This document shows positions 51,874-60,868 of a stretch of DNA of 64,000 nt, in pieces. The position numbers and the translations under genes are program-made. The first letter of the stretch is position 1, and each line of letters begins with the position of its first letter. The DNA is taken from positions 62,001 through 126,000 of the forward strand of contig NZ_VSJK01000011.1 of NCBI RefSeq assembly GCF_008085915.1, written 5' to 3'. The notes beneath the pieces are model-generated. The model was not told where the DNA came from, did not search any database, and was given only the letters and a program-made list of their open reading frames with translations. The DNA is from Oceaniovalibus sp. ACAM 378. Lineage in GTDB: Bacteria > Pseudomonadota > Alphaproteobacteria > Rhodobacterales > Rhodobacteraceae.

Positions 51874-52884
51874 ATGGCCCGCTCCTCGACAGTCTATACC
51901 ACCATCGATTTTGATAAGAACGGCAAGCAGACCGGGTTCTTCAACATCCCCCACTCCCCCCATGATGATGCCTGGGGGGCGGTGCGTTTGCCGATCTGTG
52001 TCATTCGCAACGGTCAGGGGCCGACGGCGGTTCTGATGGCCGGGAACCACGGCGATGAATACGAAGGCCCGATAGCGCTTGGCGAATTGATCCGCGGTCT
52101 TGATCCCGGCGCTGTGTCAGGGCGGCTGATCATCCTGCCAGCGCTGAACCTGCCTGCGGTTCTGGCCGGGCGGCGCACCTCGCCGGTGGATGGGTTGAAC
52201 CTGAACCGGACCTTTCCGGGCGACCCGCACGGCACGCTGACGCAACAGATCACAGCTTATGTGTCCGATGTCATCTATCCCATGGGTGAGGCGATGATCG
52301 ATCTTCATTCGGGCGGATCGTCCCTTGATATCCTTCCCAGTGCGATTGTCGAACCCGCCCCCGATCCGGCCCACCACGCGCGTAATATTGCAGCGGTGCG
52401 GGCCTTCGATGCGCCGCTGAGTGTCATCGTCGATAATCTGGGCGAGCCGCGCACCTCGACCGCGACAGCGGTGCGCGCCGGGATGACCGTGGTCGGCACC
52501 GAAATGGCCGGTGGCGGAACGGTTTCGACGGGGGCGCTTGAAATTTGCCGGCGCGGCGTGCGCAACGTGCTGGGCCACCTTGGCATCATTGCGGCGCCCT
52601 CTGACGCTGCCGGATCGACGCGACCGCTGATGCGCGTTCCCGGCCCGGCCGGTTTCGTTCTGGCCACCCGCGACGGCGTGTTCGAGCCTTTCCATGCCAA
52701 TGGCGCACAGGTTCACGCCGGCGACAAGGCGGGGCAGATCCACGATCTCGGCGATCCGTCGCGCCCGCCCGAAGTGTTGCACTTTGCCGCCGACGGAATG
52801 ATCTATGGACGCCGCCAACCGGGCCGGGTTGTTGCCGGAAATTGTTGTCTGGTCGTCGCCTGTCCGGCAGAGGAGCAAGCATGA
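51874..52884 (+). CDS. Succinylglutamate desuccinylase/aspartoacylase family deacylase (DoeB-like)
   Basis: This zinc carboxypeptidase-fold enzyme (336 residues) has the metal motif MAGNHGDEYEGPIALGELIR (H-x2-E), LNLNRTFPGDPHGTLTQQI, the second His in AMIDLHSGGSSLD and the C-terminal beta-domain with RDGVFEPFHANGAQVHAGDK. The closest characterised type is DoeB/EutE, which deacetylates N-acetyl-diaminobutyrate in ectoine breakdown. The rest of that pathway is missing here, so the substrate may be another N-acyl amino acid. It overlaps the dehydratase gene by 4 bases. Confidence 0.85.
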   Translation: MARSSTVYTTIDFDKNGKQTGFFNIPHSPHDDAWGAVRLPICVIRNGQGPTAVLMAGNHGDEYEGPIALGELIRGLDPGAVSGRLIILPALNLPAVLAGRRTSPVDGLNLNRTFPGDPHGTLTQQITAYVSDVIYPMGEAMIDLHSGGSSLDILPSAIVEPAPDPAHHARNIAAVRAFDAPLSVIVDNLGEPRTSTATAVRAGMTVVGTEMAGGGTVSTGALEICRRGVRNVLGHLGIIAAPSDAAGSTRPLMRVPGPAGFVLATRDGVFEPFHANGAQVHAGDKAGQIHDLGDPSRPPEVLHFAADGMIYGRRQPGRVVAGNCCLVVACPAEEQA

Positions 52885-53822
52885 TGATTTCCATTGATGA
52901 TGTTCACGAAGCGGCCGCGCGGATCAAGGGCATGGTCCGCCATACGCCGATGATGGCCGCCGACAATCAGAAAGACCGACTGCCCGGTGGTGCCGATCTG
53001 ATGCTGAAGCTTGAGCTGTTGCAGGTCACCGGATCGTTCAAGGCGCGGGGGGCGACGAACAAGCTGCTCAGCCTGTCGAAAGATGCCATTTCACGCGGCA
53101 TCGTCGCGGCCTCGGGCGGCAATCACGGGCTTGCCACCGCGCGGGCGGGTTTCTTGTCGGGGGTGCCGGTTGATATCTTCCTGCCCGACAATGCGACGCC
53201 GTCCAAGATTGCCAAGCTCAAGGAATGGAACGCGCGGATTCACGTTGTCGGTTCGGTCTGGCACGAGGCGAACGCCGCCGCGCTGGAGCTGGTCGAAAAG
53301 ACCGGTGCCGCCTATTTCCACCCCTTTGCCGATCCGATGGTTGTCGCCGGTCAGGGAACGGTCGCGCTGGAGATCCTTGAACAGATGCCCGATGTCGATA
53401 CGGTTCTGATTGCCATGGGCGGCGGCGGATTGATCAGCGGTGTAGCAACGGCGCTGAGGGCACTGAAACCCGGCGTCCGGATCATCGGGATCGAGGCCGA
53501 AGGCTGCCCAGTTCTGCTGCGTGCGTTGGAAGCGGGCGAAAACCGCGGGCTCGACCGGGTCACCACCTCGGTTGCCACGATGGCCTGTGCACGGACCGAG
53601 GATTCGATCTTTGATATCGTCAAGGCGACGGTGGATCAGATCGTGCTGGTGTCCGACGATGAAATGCGCGCGGCGGCGAAATGGCTGTGGTTCGAAATGG
53701 GCCTTGCCGCCGATCTCAGCGGCGCGGCAGCCATCGCCGCCCTGCGCGAGCGGCGGATCGAGATTTCAGACGGCGAACGCATCTGCGCCATCATCTGCGG
53801 CGCGGGCCCGGACGCGCTCTGA
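52881..53822 (+). CDS. PLP-dependent threonine/hydroxyectoine-type dehydratase
   Basis: The 313-residue fold-type II PLP enzyme has the cofactor lysine in LLQVTGSFKARGATNKLLSL, GIVAASGGNHGLATARAGFL and the phosphate-binding VLIAMGGGGLISGVATALRA. It resembles EutB and catabolic threonine dehydratase and would eliminate water from a hydroxy amino acid to give a 2-oxo acid and ammonia. With the deacylase and importer this gives import, deacylation, dehydration. Confidence 0.88.
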   Translation: MMISIDDVHEAAARIKGMVRHTPMMAADNQKDRLPGGADLMLKLELLQVTGSFKARGATNKLLSLSKDAISRGIVAASGGNHGLATARAGFLSGVPVDIFLPDNATPSKIAKLKEWNARIHVVGSVWHEANAAALELVEKTGAAYFHPFADPMVVAGQGTVALEILEQMPDVDTVLIAMGGGGLISGVATALRALKPGVRIIGIEAEGCPVLLRALEAGENRGLDRVTTSVATMACARTEDSIFDIVKATVDQIVLVSDDEMRAAAKWLWFEMGLAADLSGAAAIAALRERRIEISDGERICAIICGAGPDAL

Positions 53823-53846
53823 TACGTTCTAAACGCGATTGTTACC

Positions 53847-53862
53847 CGCCCGGCGGCGGGCG
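53847..53862. terminator. Hairpin between convergent genes
   Basis: CGCCCG (53847-53852) pairs with CGGGCG (53857-53862) over a 4-base loop between the convergent dehydratase and ABC exporter genes. No T-run; a weak bidirectional terminator is possible. Confidence 0.4.
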
Positions 53863-53875
53863 AGCCCGCGCGCCC

Positions 53876-55765
53876 TCAGGTCGCGCGGCGCCTGTCCTCT
53901 TCGGTGACAGTCTCGGGCAGATCATCGAAGCTGCCATAGTTCATGTCGTAAAGTCTGGCATACAGTCCTTTTCGATCCATCAGCGCTTCATGATCGCCCT
54001 GCTCGACCACCTTCCCTTGTTGCAGCACGACGATCCGGTCGGCGTTGCGGATGGTTGCCAGCCTGTGTGCGATCACCAGCCCGGTGCGCCCCTTCAGCAA
54101 GGTCTGCAACGCCTTCTGGATCTGCAACTCGGTATAGCTGTCGATATTCGCCGTCGCTTCGTCCAGCACCAGAATCCGCGCATCCGCCACCAGAGCGCGG
54201 GCAAAGCTGAGCAGCTGGCGCTGCCCGAGACTGAGATTGCCGCCGCGTTCCTCCAGCATTCCGCCATAGCCCCCCGGCAGAGCGGTGACAAAGTCGTGCG
54301 CGCCCACAGCCTTGGTCGCCTCGATCACGTCCTCATCGCTGGCCCAATGCGAGGAATAGCGGATATTCTCCATCACCGTGCCGGTGAACAGGAACGGATC
54401 TTGCAAAACCATCGCGATGTGCCGGCCAAGGCTTGTCTGCGTCACCTCGCGCACGTCGCGCCCGCCAACCATCACGGCGCCGCCCTGCACGTCATAGAAC
54501 CGGTGAATCAGCGACATGCAGCTGGATTTACCCGAGCCGGTGGGCCCGACCAAAGCGACCGTTTCGCCCGATCCGACCGAGAAACTGACGTTCTGCAACA
54601 CCGGATGGTCGGGATCATAGCCAAAGGTCACGTCGCGGAATTCGACCGCGCCGTCATCACCCTGCCCCAGCGCCACGGCGTCCGGTGCGTCCTGCACCGC
54701 AACCTCAACGTCCAGAACCTCGGTCAGGCGATGCCCCGATGCCATGGCCCGCTGCATCACCGAATATTGCATGGTGAGCGAACGGATCGGGTCAAAGAAC
54801 CGTTGGATATAGAACAGGAACGCCACCATCACGCCGATTTCGGTCCGCCCCGAGGCGACCATCGCGCCCCCCGCCACAACAACGGCGGCCATGGCAATTC
54901 CGGTCAGCGTGTCGACCACGGGGATCATCACCTGTGCCATCCGCGCCGAACGCAGATGCTTTTGATAGTTGTCCTGCGCAAGTTCGCCATAAAGCTCGGC
55001 ATTAAGCGCGCCGCGATCCATGCCCTGCACGGTGCGTACCCCGTGGATTGCCTCGGCCAGCGCGCCGTTGGTGATCGAATTGGCCTCATGCGCGGCCATG
55101 AAGGCCACCCGCGCCCGTTTCAGCCATACCACCCGGACGATGAACAGAACCGGCAGCACCATAAGCACCAGCAGCCCCAACTGCCAGTCGAGCCAGAGCA
55201 TCACAAAGACAATCCCGAACAGCAGCAGAACGTCGCCCACCGACAGCACCGAGTTTTCAAGAAACTCCTGCATCGAGTTCACGTCGCCCTGAAGCCGGCT
55301 CATCAGACGACCCACTTCGGTCTTGTCCATGAAGGTCAGCGATACCTGTTGCAGATGGGCGAACATGCTGCGGCGGATATCGAACAGCACGTTTTCGGCC
55401 ATCCGGCCCGTCACGCCCTCTTGCAGGCGCGAGGCCACATAGTTCACCGCGATTACCACGGCAAAGACCACAACGATCAGACCCAGCGTGCCGGGCTTTG
55501 CACCGGGCGCCATTCCGCTGTCGATGGCATAGCGGATCACCAGCGGGATCGACAGTTGCATCGCGGTAAACACCACGACCGAGGCGACCGAGATCGCCAC
55601 CTGCCGCTTGTAGGGACGCACAAAGGCCCAGATCCGGCTGACCACACGACCGTCAAAGGCGCGGCCAAAAATCTCTTCCTCGATACGGTGCGAGCCGACG
55701 ACGGCACGGGCGCGCGGTCTTCCGTCTTCGTGCGGATCGCGCGGTTCGGGGTTGGCGTGGCTCAT
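53876..55765 (-). CDS. ABC exporter half-transporter with canonical catalytic Walker B
   Basis: This MsbA/MDR-type half-transporter (629 residues) has an N-terminal six-helix membrane domain (about 55-340) and a C-terminal ATPase with Walker A VGPTGSGKSSCMSLI, Walker B RILVLDEATANID (catalytic Glu kept) and signature NLSLGQRQLLSFARALV, where the usual LSGGQ is LSLGQ. It overlaps the partner gene by 4 bases. The two form a heterodimer like TM287/288 or BmrCD. Substrate is unknown (lipid or drug export). Confidence 0.92.
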   Translation of the reverse strand: MSHANPEPRDPHEDGRPRARAVVGSHRIEEEIFGRAFDGRVVSRIWAFVRPYKRQVAISVASVVVFTAMQLSIPLVIRYAIDSGMAPGAKPGTLGLIVVVFAVVIAVNYVASRLQEGVTGRMAENVLFDIRRSMFAHLQQVSLTFMDKTEVGRLMSRLQGDVNSMQEFLENSVLSVGDVLLLFGIVFVMLWLDWQLGLLVLMVLPVLFIVRVVWLKRARVAFMAAHEANSITNGALAEAIHGVRTVQGMDRGALNAELYGELAQDNYQKHLRSARMAQVMIPVVDTLTGIAMAAVVVAGGAMVASGRTEIGVMVAFLFYIQRFFDPIRSLTMQYSVMQRAMASGHRLTEVLDVEVAVQDAPDAVALGQGDDGAVEFRDVTFGYDPDHPVLQNVSFSVGSGETVALVGPTGSGKSSCMSLIHRFYDVQGGAVMVGGRDVREVTQTSLGRHIAMVLQDPFLFTGTVMENIRYSSHWASDEDVIEATKAVGAHDFVTALPGGYGGMLEERGGNLSLGQRQLLSFARALVADARILVLDEATANIDSYTELQIQKALQTLLKGRTGLVIAHRLATIRNADRIVVLQQGKVVEQGDHEALMDRKGLYARLYDMNYGSFDDLPETVTEEDRRRAT

Positions 55766-57612
55766 GGTTTCGACTCCGAAATATCCGCATCTGGACGGGT
55801 CTGCAGATCATGCAGCTCACGATAGCGCCCGTTCAGGCTCAGCAGTTCCTCGTGGGTGCCCTGTTCGACGATCCGGCCCTTATCCAGAAACAGGATGCGA
55901 TCGGCGTGCTTCAGGCTGCCCAGACGGTGCGCGACAATCAGCGTCACCCGGTCTTCGGCATAGGCGCGCAGGGCGTTGCGGATCCGGCTTTCGGTGCCCG
56001 CATCGATGGCCGCGGTGGAATCGTCAAAGATCAACACATCCGGTTCCAGCATCAGGGTGCGCGCAATCGACAGCCGCTGCCGTTGTCCACCCGAAAGCGA
56101 CACCCCCCGTTCGCCGACAACAGTGCCATAGCGTTTGGGCAGACCATCAACATAATCGTGCAGTTGCGCCGAGGCGGTGGCATCGCGGATCTGTTCATCC
56201 GAGGCAAAGGGATCACCGTAAGCGACGTTGTTCTCGATCGTCGTGGTGAACAGAAAATCGTCCTGCTGCACCACCGCCACGGACCGCCGTACGGATGACA
56301 GCGTGGCATTGCGGATGTCCTGCCCGTCAATGGAGATCGCCCCCTCGTCCACGTCATAGTAACGCGGAATAAGATGCATCAGCGTGCTCTTTCCTGAACC
56401 GGGCGGTCCGACAATGCCGACGGTTTCGCCCCGCCGCGCCTCAAAGCTGATGCCCGAAACAGCGGGATCGGCGCCGGTATAGCCGAAGCCGACATTCTCA
56501 AGGCGCAATGTGCCCTCGCTCACCTTCAGATCGGTGGCGCCCGGCGCATCGTCAATCTCGACCTCCATGTCGAGAAGGGTGAACAGCCGCGCGCCCGTGG
56601 TCGAGGCACGGGCGAAGGCGTTGACCATCAACCCCAACTGGCGCACCGGCAATTGCAAAAGCGTCATGAACGTCAGGAATGTGGCGAGCGATCCGACAGT
56701 CATCTCTCCTGCCGCCACCTGTTGCCCGCCAACCAGCAGAACCAGCCCCATCGCCGCAAAGAACGCCAGCGTCATCACCGCCGAACTGCGCACCCGGGTG
56801 TCGATCCGGCTGTAACTCAGCGCCAAAGCATCGTCCGAGGCCTTGTCGAACTTTGCCATCTCAAAGTCAGAGGCAGCAAAGGCACGCACCACACGGATCC
56901 CCGCAAGGTTCTCTTCCATCACCTGACTGAGCACGCCCAAGCGTTCCTGCAGTTGCAGCCATGTCCGGCGCAAGGTCAGCTGTGTCACCGAACTGCGCCA
57001 GGCGGCGAAGGGCACAAAGGACAGCGCCAGAAGCCCCAGCACCGGATCGGTCGAGATCAGCAGCCAGGCGCCGATACCGATCAGCAGCACCAGCAGCATT
57101 GTACGCACCAGCGCCGTCGAGAAATACATCCGCACCCCTTCAAGATCGAGCATCCCGACAGTGATCAGATCGCCCGAATGGGTCCGGTCGTGGAACGAGA
57201 ACGGCAGGCGCTGGATCTTGTCATAGATCGCCCGCCGCAGATCATGGGCCAGCGCGTGACCCACCGACTCTGCCGTATAGTTTTGCACAAGGGTGAAAAG
57301 GCCCCGCATCACGCTGACCGCCAAGAGGATCAGTGCGGTTGTCCACAGAACGTCTGATTCCCCCGTGCTGTTCGCCACCGCCTGAGTCTGATCAATCGCG
57401 CGGCCCAACAGCACCGGAATCGACAGCTGTGTCAGCGCCGCGGCGATCGTCGCCAACATCGCCACCGCAAACCGGACCGGATAGCGCAGGGTCATCCGGG
57501 TGATCCGCAGGATGGCATCCTTGCCCTTGTCGGGATCGGTCTCGGCGGTGCGGCGCAGCAGGCGCTCCTGCCCCTGCGGTGTCTGTGTCTGGGCGTGGGA
57601 AGCATCGGTCAT
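55762..57612 (-). CDS. ABC exporter half-transporter with degenerate Walker B
   Basis: The 616-residue partner has the same fold: membrane domain (about 50-330), Walker A VGPPGSGKSTLMHLIP, signature VSLSGGQRQRLSIARTL and Walker B DVLIFDDSTAAID. The catalytic glutamate is replaced by Asp (FDDS), so this half forms the degenerate ATP site, as expected for heterodimeric exporters; the odd LSLGQ signature in the other half completes that same site. The conserved canonical signature here serves the active site. It is the first gene of the pair. Confidence 0.92.
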   Translation of the reverse strand: MTDASHAQTQTPQGQERLLRRTAETDPDKGKDAILRITRMTLRYPVRFAVAMLATIAAALTQLSIPVLLGRAIDQTQAVANSTGESDVLWTTALILLAVSVMRGLFTLVQNYTAESVGHALAHDLRRAIYDKIQRLPFSFHDRTHSGDLITVGMLDLEGVRMYFSTALVRTMLLVLLIGIGAWLLISTDPVLGLLALSFVPFAAWRSSVTQLTLRRTWLQLQERLGVLSQVMEENLAGIRVVRAFAASDFEMAKFDKASDDALALSYSRIDTRVRSSAVMTLAFFAAMGLVLLVGGQQVAAGEMTVGSLATFLTFMTLLQLPVRQLGLMVNAFARASTTGARLFTLLDMEVEIDDAPGATDLKVSEGTLRLENVGFGYTGADPAVSGISFEARRGETVGIVGPPGSGKSTLMHLIPRYYDVDEGAISIDGQDIRNATLSSVRRSVAVVQQDDFLFTTTIENNVAYGDPFASDEQIRDATASAQLHDYVDGLPKRYGTVVGERGVSLSGGQRQRLSIARTLMLEPDVLIFDDSTAAIDAGTESRIRNALRAYAEDRVTLIVAHRLGSLKHADRILFLDKGRIVEQGTHEELLSLNGRYRELHDLQTRPDADISESKP

Positions 57613-57928
57613 GGCAACGTTACCGCCGCGAGAAATCTCGCGGCCTCCGGAATGGCCGGGCGCGCGGGAGCCCGGGATGTGTGTGAATCGCGCGTATACT
57701 TCCCGATCCCAAGCAGGACCGGGAAAAGAACGGCACCGTCAAAGGTCAAAAAGCGGCGGGGCGGAACCCGGGACGGAGATTGACGGATTCCGCACCAAGG
57801 TCAATGGGGGGTCGCCTTAACATTGCCGTCAAACAGACCCAGCCGGACAAACGGCGGGGTTGATCGCCGTCTTGGACAGTTCGACGGCTACCCCTTGCAC
57901 CCACGCTTTGGACCCTAACCGGTGGCGG
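57613..57928. other. Intergenic region upstream of ABC exporter
   Basis: No gene is supported here. A perfect inverted repeat CCGCGAGA-AA-TCTCGCGG (57626-57643) ends 13 bases before the ABC exporter start codon, so in the message it would form a stable hairpin next to the ribosome site; it may control translation or bind a repressor. Confidence 0.5.
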
Positions 57929-58198
57929 TTATTTCAACTGGCTGTCTTTTGAGCCGCGCCGGTTCATCCCACCGCGCGGCGCAGCCCGCACATCCCGCCC
58001 GGTCTGGCACTCGATGCACAGTTTCACCCCGGGAATTGCGCGTTGACGCGCCTCGGGGATCGGTTCGTCGCATTCGGCGCAATGAGTCCGGCTTTCACCT
58101 GTCGGCCCGCGCCGTTGCTTCATCCGCGCCAGTTCATCCGCGATGGATGCTTCAATTTGTTCTTCAACCGCGCCGTCGCGCGCCCAGCCCCCAGCCAT
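57929..58198 (-). CDS. DksA/TraR-type C4 zinc finger protein
   Basis: The 89-residue protein has an N-terminal helix (VEEQIEASIADELARMKQRR) and a zinc finger CAECDEPIPEARQRAIPGVK-LCIEC, the pattern of short DksA/TraR proteins that act in the RNA polymerase secondary channel. GGAGG lies seven bases before the ATG at 58198. The short size resembles TraR/phage-type members. A role in transcription control is expected but not shown. Confidence 0.85.
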   Translation of the reverse strand: MAGGWARDGAVEEQIEASIADELARMKQRRGPTGESRTHCAECDEPIPEARQRAIPGVKLCIECQTGRDVRAAPRGGMNRRGSKDSQLK

Positions 58199-58305
58199 GA
58201 CATCGCCTCCTTGATTGCTTCGGCCCAAAAGCACCGCCGCCGGCCAAACGAATGCCGACCATACTGATATAGGTCGCTGCGGATTCGGTTCCAGACCGGC
58301 CCTGC

Positions 58306-58785
58306 TCAGATCTCGACACCGTGCCGTTGGGCGTGCAACCGGCGAACTCTTTCGTCCAGCCCGGCAATCGGACCTTCGACCGGAATTCCCGGCGCGACAT
58401 CCGTAATTCCCAGAGGGGCGATGGGCGAGTTTTTCTCTACGCCGAAATCATCAAGCCATTTGCCCAACTGCGCTGACGAACTGATGAAAACGATCTGCCC
58501 CAAACCCGCCCAGGCGTGGGCCGCCGAACACATCGCACAATGCTCGCCCGAGGTATAAACCGTTGCCGTGCGCCGTTCTTCGGCGGTCAGGTTCTGCGCC
58601 GCCCATCGCGCCAATTCGAATTCGGGATGCTGTGTCGCATCGCCGGTGACGACCCGGTTGCGCGCCTCATACAGAGCCCGGCCATCCCGATCTGCCAGGA
58701 CCGATCCAAAAGGCGAATCGCCAGCCTCAAGCGCCTCGCAGGCGAGCGCAATACAACGCTCAAGATGTTCGGTGTCGTGGTTCAT
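58306..58785 (-). CDS. Cytidine/guanine deaminase-like nucleoside deaminase
   Basis: The 159-residue protein has the deaminase fold: SPFGSVLADRDGRALYEARN, the zinc/His-Glu motif TQHPEFELARWAAQNL (HPE instead of the common HAE) and the cysteine motif TSGEHCAMCSAAHAWAGLG (CxxC). It likely deaminates a free base or nucleoside. ATG 58785 is chosen because AGAGG lies just upstream. Confidence 0.85.
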   Translation of the reverse strand: MNHDTEHLERCIALACEALEAGDSPFGSVLADRDGRALYEARNRVVTGDATQHPEFELARWAAQNLTAEERRTATVYTSGEHCAMCSAAHAWAGLGQIVFISSSAQLGKWLDDFGVEKNSPIAPLGITDVAPGIPVEGPIAGLDERVRRLHAQRHGVEI

Positions 58786-59087
58786 GTCAGCCTCTTCTCT
58801 CGTGTCAGGGTAAACGCCCATTGCACCGGGACGTTCCGGCATTTCCGCCCTCACGCCGCCCCGTTATATTCGGGCACAGAATCGGCGGCGGCGACCGATT
58901 GCCGTTTCTTGTCCGCTCCGGCATAGTGAACAAAAATCACAGCGGCGACAGCCGACCTTAGGCAAACTGGGCTTTTGGCCGCATTGACGTCCCCTGCCCG
59001 CGCGGGGCAATGAAAGATATAGCGACCACCTGCGACCGGTAAATGACGCCGGAACAGGGGCCCGGACCCAGACAGACGAGGTTTCCG
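58786..59087. other. Intergenic region upstream of hemA
   Basis: No gene supported. It contains the upstream control region of hemA; I could not identify a clear promoter or FnrL-type palindrome. Confidence 0.4.
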
Positions 59088-60302
59088 ATGAATTATGACG
59101 CCCTGTTCCAGACCCAACTGGACGCCCTGAAGGCCGACGGAAACTACCGAATTTTCGCCGAGATGCAGAGAAAATGCGGTCACCACCCCCGTGCCCTGAA
59201 TGCCGGGCCGGATGGCGGGCATGACGTGACGGTCTGGTGCTCCAACGACTATCTTGGAATGGGGCAGCACCCCGACGTGGTGCAGGCGATGGTGGAAACC
59301 GCTCAATCCTGTGGCACCGGCGCCGGGGGCACCCGCAACATATCCGGCACCGCCAGCCATCATGTCGCGCTTGAACGTGAACTGGCCGATCTGCATGGCA
59401 AGCAAAGCGCGCTGCTGTTCACCAGCGGTTATGTCAGCAACTGGTCGGCACTTGGGACGCTCGGCAGCCGCCTGCCCGGCGCGATCATCCTGTCGGATTC
59501 GGAAAACCACGCCAGTATGATCGAAGGCATTCGCCATTCCCGCGCAGACAAGGTGATATGGGCGCACAACGACCCCGCCGATCTGGACCGCAAACTGGCC
59601 GCTACCGATCCGTCCCGGCCCCGGATCGTCGCCTTTGAATCGGTCTATTCAATGGATGGCAGCATCGCCCCGATCGCCGAAATCTGTGACGTCGCCGAAA
59701 AACATGGCGCAATGACCTATATCGACGAAGTCCATGCGGTGGGAATGTACGGCCCCCGGGGCGGCGGAGTGAGCGAGGCGCAGGGCTGCGCCGACCGGAT
59801 CACCCTGATTCAAGGGACACTGGGCAAGGCGTTCGGCTGTTTCGGTGGCTATATCACCGGCTCAGCGGCGCTGTGCGATTTCATCCGCAGCTTTGCCTCG
59901 GGCTTTATCTTTACCACCGCGCTGCCCCCGGCCGTAGCCGCCGCCGCAACCGCATCGGTCCGGCATCTGAAAACCTCGGGCATTGAGCGGGCGCGCCAGC
60001 ACGAACAGGTCGCAAGGCTGCGCGCCGGGCTGGACCGGCTGGGTATTCCGCATATGGACAACCCGAGCCATATCGTTCCGGTGATGATCGGCGATCCGGT
60101 GAAATGCCGGATGATCTGCGATATTCTGATGTCCGACTTCGGCATCTATGTGCAGCCGATCAACTATCCCACGGTTCCAAAGGGCACCGAGCGGCTGCGC
60201 CTGACCCCGGGCCCACACCACAGCAATGCCGATATCGACCACCTGTGCAGCGCACTGAATACGCTGTGGCAGCAATGCGCGCTGTCCCGTCAGGTGGCAT
60301 GA
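59088..60302 (+). CDS. hemA: 5-aminolevulinate synthase HemA
   Basis: HemA makes 5-aminolevulinate from glycine and succinyl-CoA, the C4 route of alphaproteobacteria, and feeds heme and bacteriochlorophyll synthesis. The 404-residue PLP enzyme has [40 protein letters not shown], the PLP aspartate in [20 protein letters not shown] and the PLP lysine in [20 protein letters not shown]. The start at 59088 ([11 protein letters not shown]) matches the family. Two ALAS isozymes are common in this group, so this may be one of two copies. Confidence 0.95.
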   Translation: MNYDALFQTQLDALKADGNYRIFAEMQRKCGHHPRALNAGPDGGHDVTVWCSNDYLGMGQHPDVVQAMVETAQSCGTGAGGTRNISGTASHHVALERELADLHGKQSALLFTSGYVSNWSALGTLGSRLPGAIILSDSENHASMIEGIRHSRADKVIWAHNDPADLDRKLAATDPSRPRIVAFESVYSMDGSIAPIAEICDVAEKHGAMTYIDEVHAVGMYGPRGGGVSEAQGCADRITLIQGTLGKAFGCFGGYITGSAALCDFIRSFASGFIFTTALPPAVAAAATASVRHLKTSGIERARQHEQVARLRAGLDRLGIPHMDNPSHIVPVMIGDPVKCRMICDILMSDFGIYVQPINYPTVPKGTERLRLTPGPHHSNADIDHLCSALNTLWQQCALSRQVA

Positions 60303-60390
60303 ACACCGAGTCCCGTGCTTGCTCAAGGAAACTTTATCACACCCGATGCATTCCTGAGGTAAGTCTTGTTTCACAAATAGGAGACGACAG

Positions 60391-60837
60391 ATGAACAAAT
60401 TCCTGACAATCGCCGCCGCAACCATCCTTGCCACCGGCCCGGCCCTTGCCGAGTCCGAGCTGGCCGGCGATGTCGCAGCAGGCGAAAAAGCATTCGGCCA
60501 GTGTGCATCCTGCCATGTGGTCCAAAATGAAGAAGGCGAAACCCTGGCCGGGCGCAACGCCAAGACCGGGCCGAACCTTTACGGTATCGCCGGGATGAAA
60601 GCTGGCGAACTCGAAGGCTTCCGCTTTGGCAAATCAATCATCGAAGCCGGCGAAAAAGGTCTTGTCTGGAACGAAGAAAAGTTCGTCGCCTATGTTCAGG
60701 ATCCTGCCGCCTTCCTGAAGGCCGAACTCGACGACAGCAAGGCCCGCAGCAAGATGGCGTTTAAGGTCCGCAAGGAAGAAGACGCGATCAACCTCTATGC
60801 CTTCCTGGCCTCGCTGGCGCCGCCCGTCGAGAATTGA
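60391..60837 (+). CDS. cycA: Class I cytochrome c (c2/c550 type)
   Basis: The 148-residue protein has a signal peptide (FLTIAAATILATGPALA), heme site CASCH in KAFGQCASCHVVQNEEGETL and Met ligand in SKMAFKVRKEEDAINLYAFL. It matches cytochrome c2/c550, a mobile periplasmic electron carrier in respiration and, in phototrophs, to the reaction centre. It follows hemA closely in the same direction. Confidence 0.9.
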   Translation: MNKFLTIAAATILATGPALAESELAGDVAAGEKAFGQCASCHVVQNEEGETLAGRNAKTGPNLYGIAGMKAGELEGFRFGKSIIEAGEKGLVWNEEKFVAYVQDPAAFLKAELDDSKARSKMAFKVRKEEDAINLYAFLASLAPPVEN

Positions 60838-60868
60838 TGCGTAACACAACTGACCACCCGTTCCCGAT

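Noticed and set aside
53681-55825. A 714-residue open frame on the plus strand
   Set aside because: It runs antisense through the ABC exporter gene 53876-55765, is rich in His, Gln and Arg and has no domain pattern; it is a shadow of the high-GC gene.
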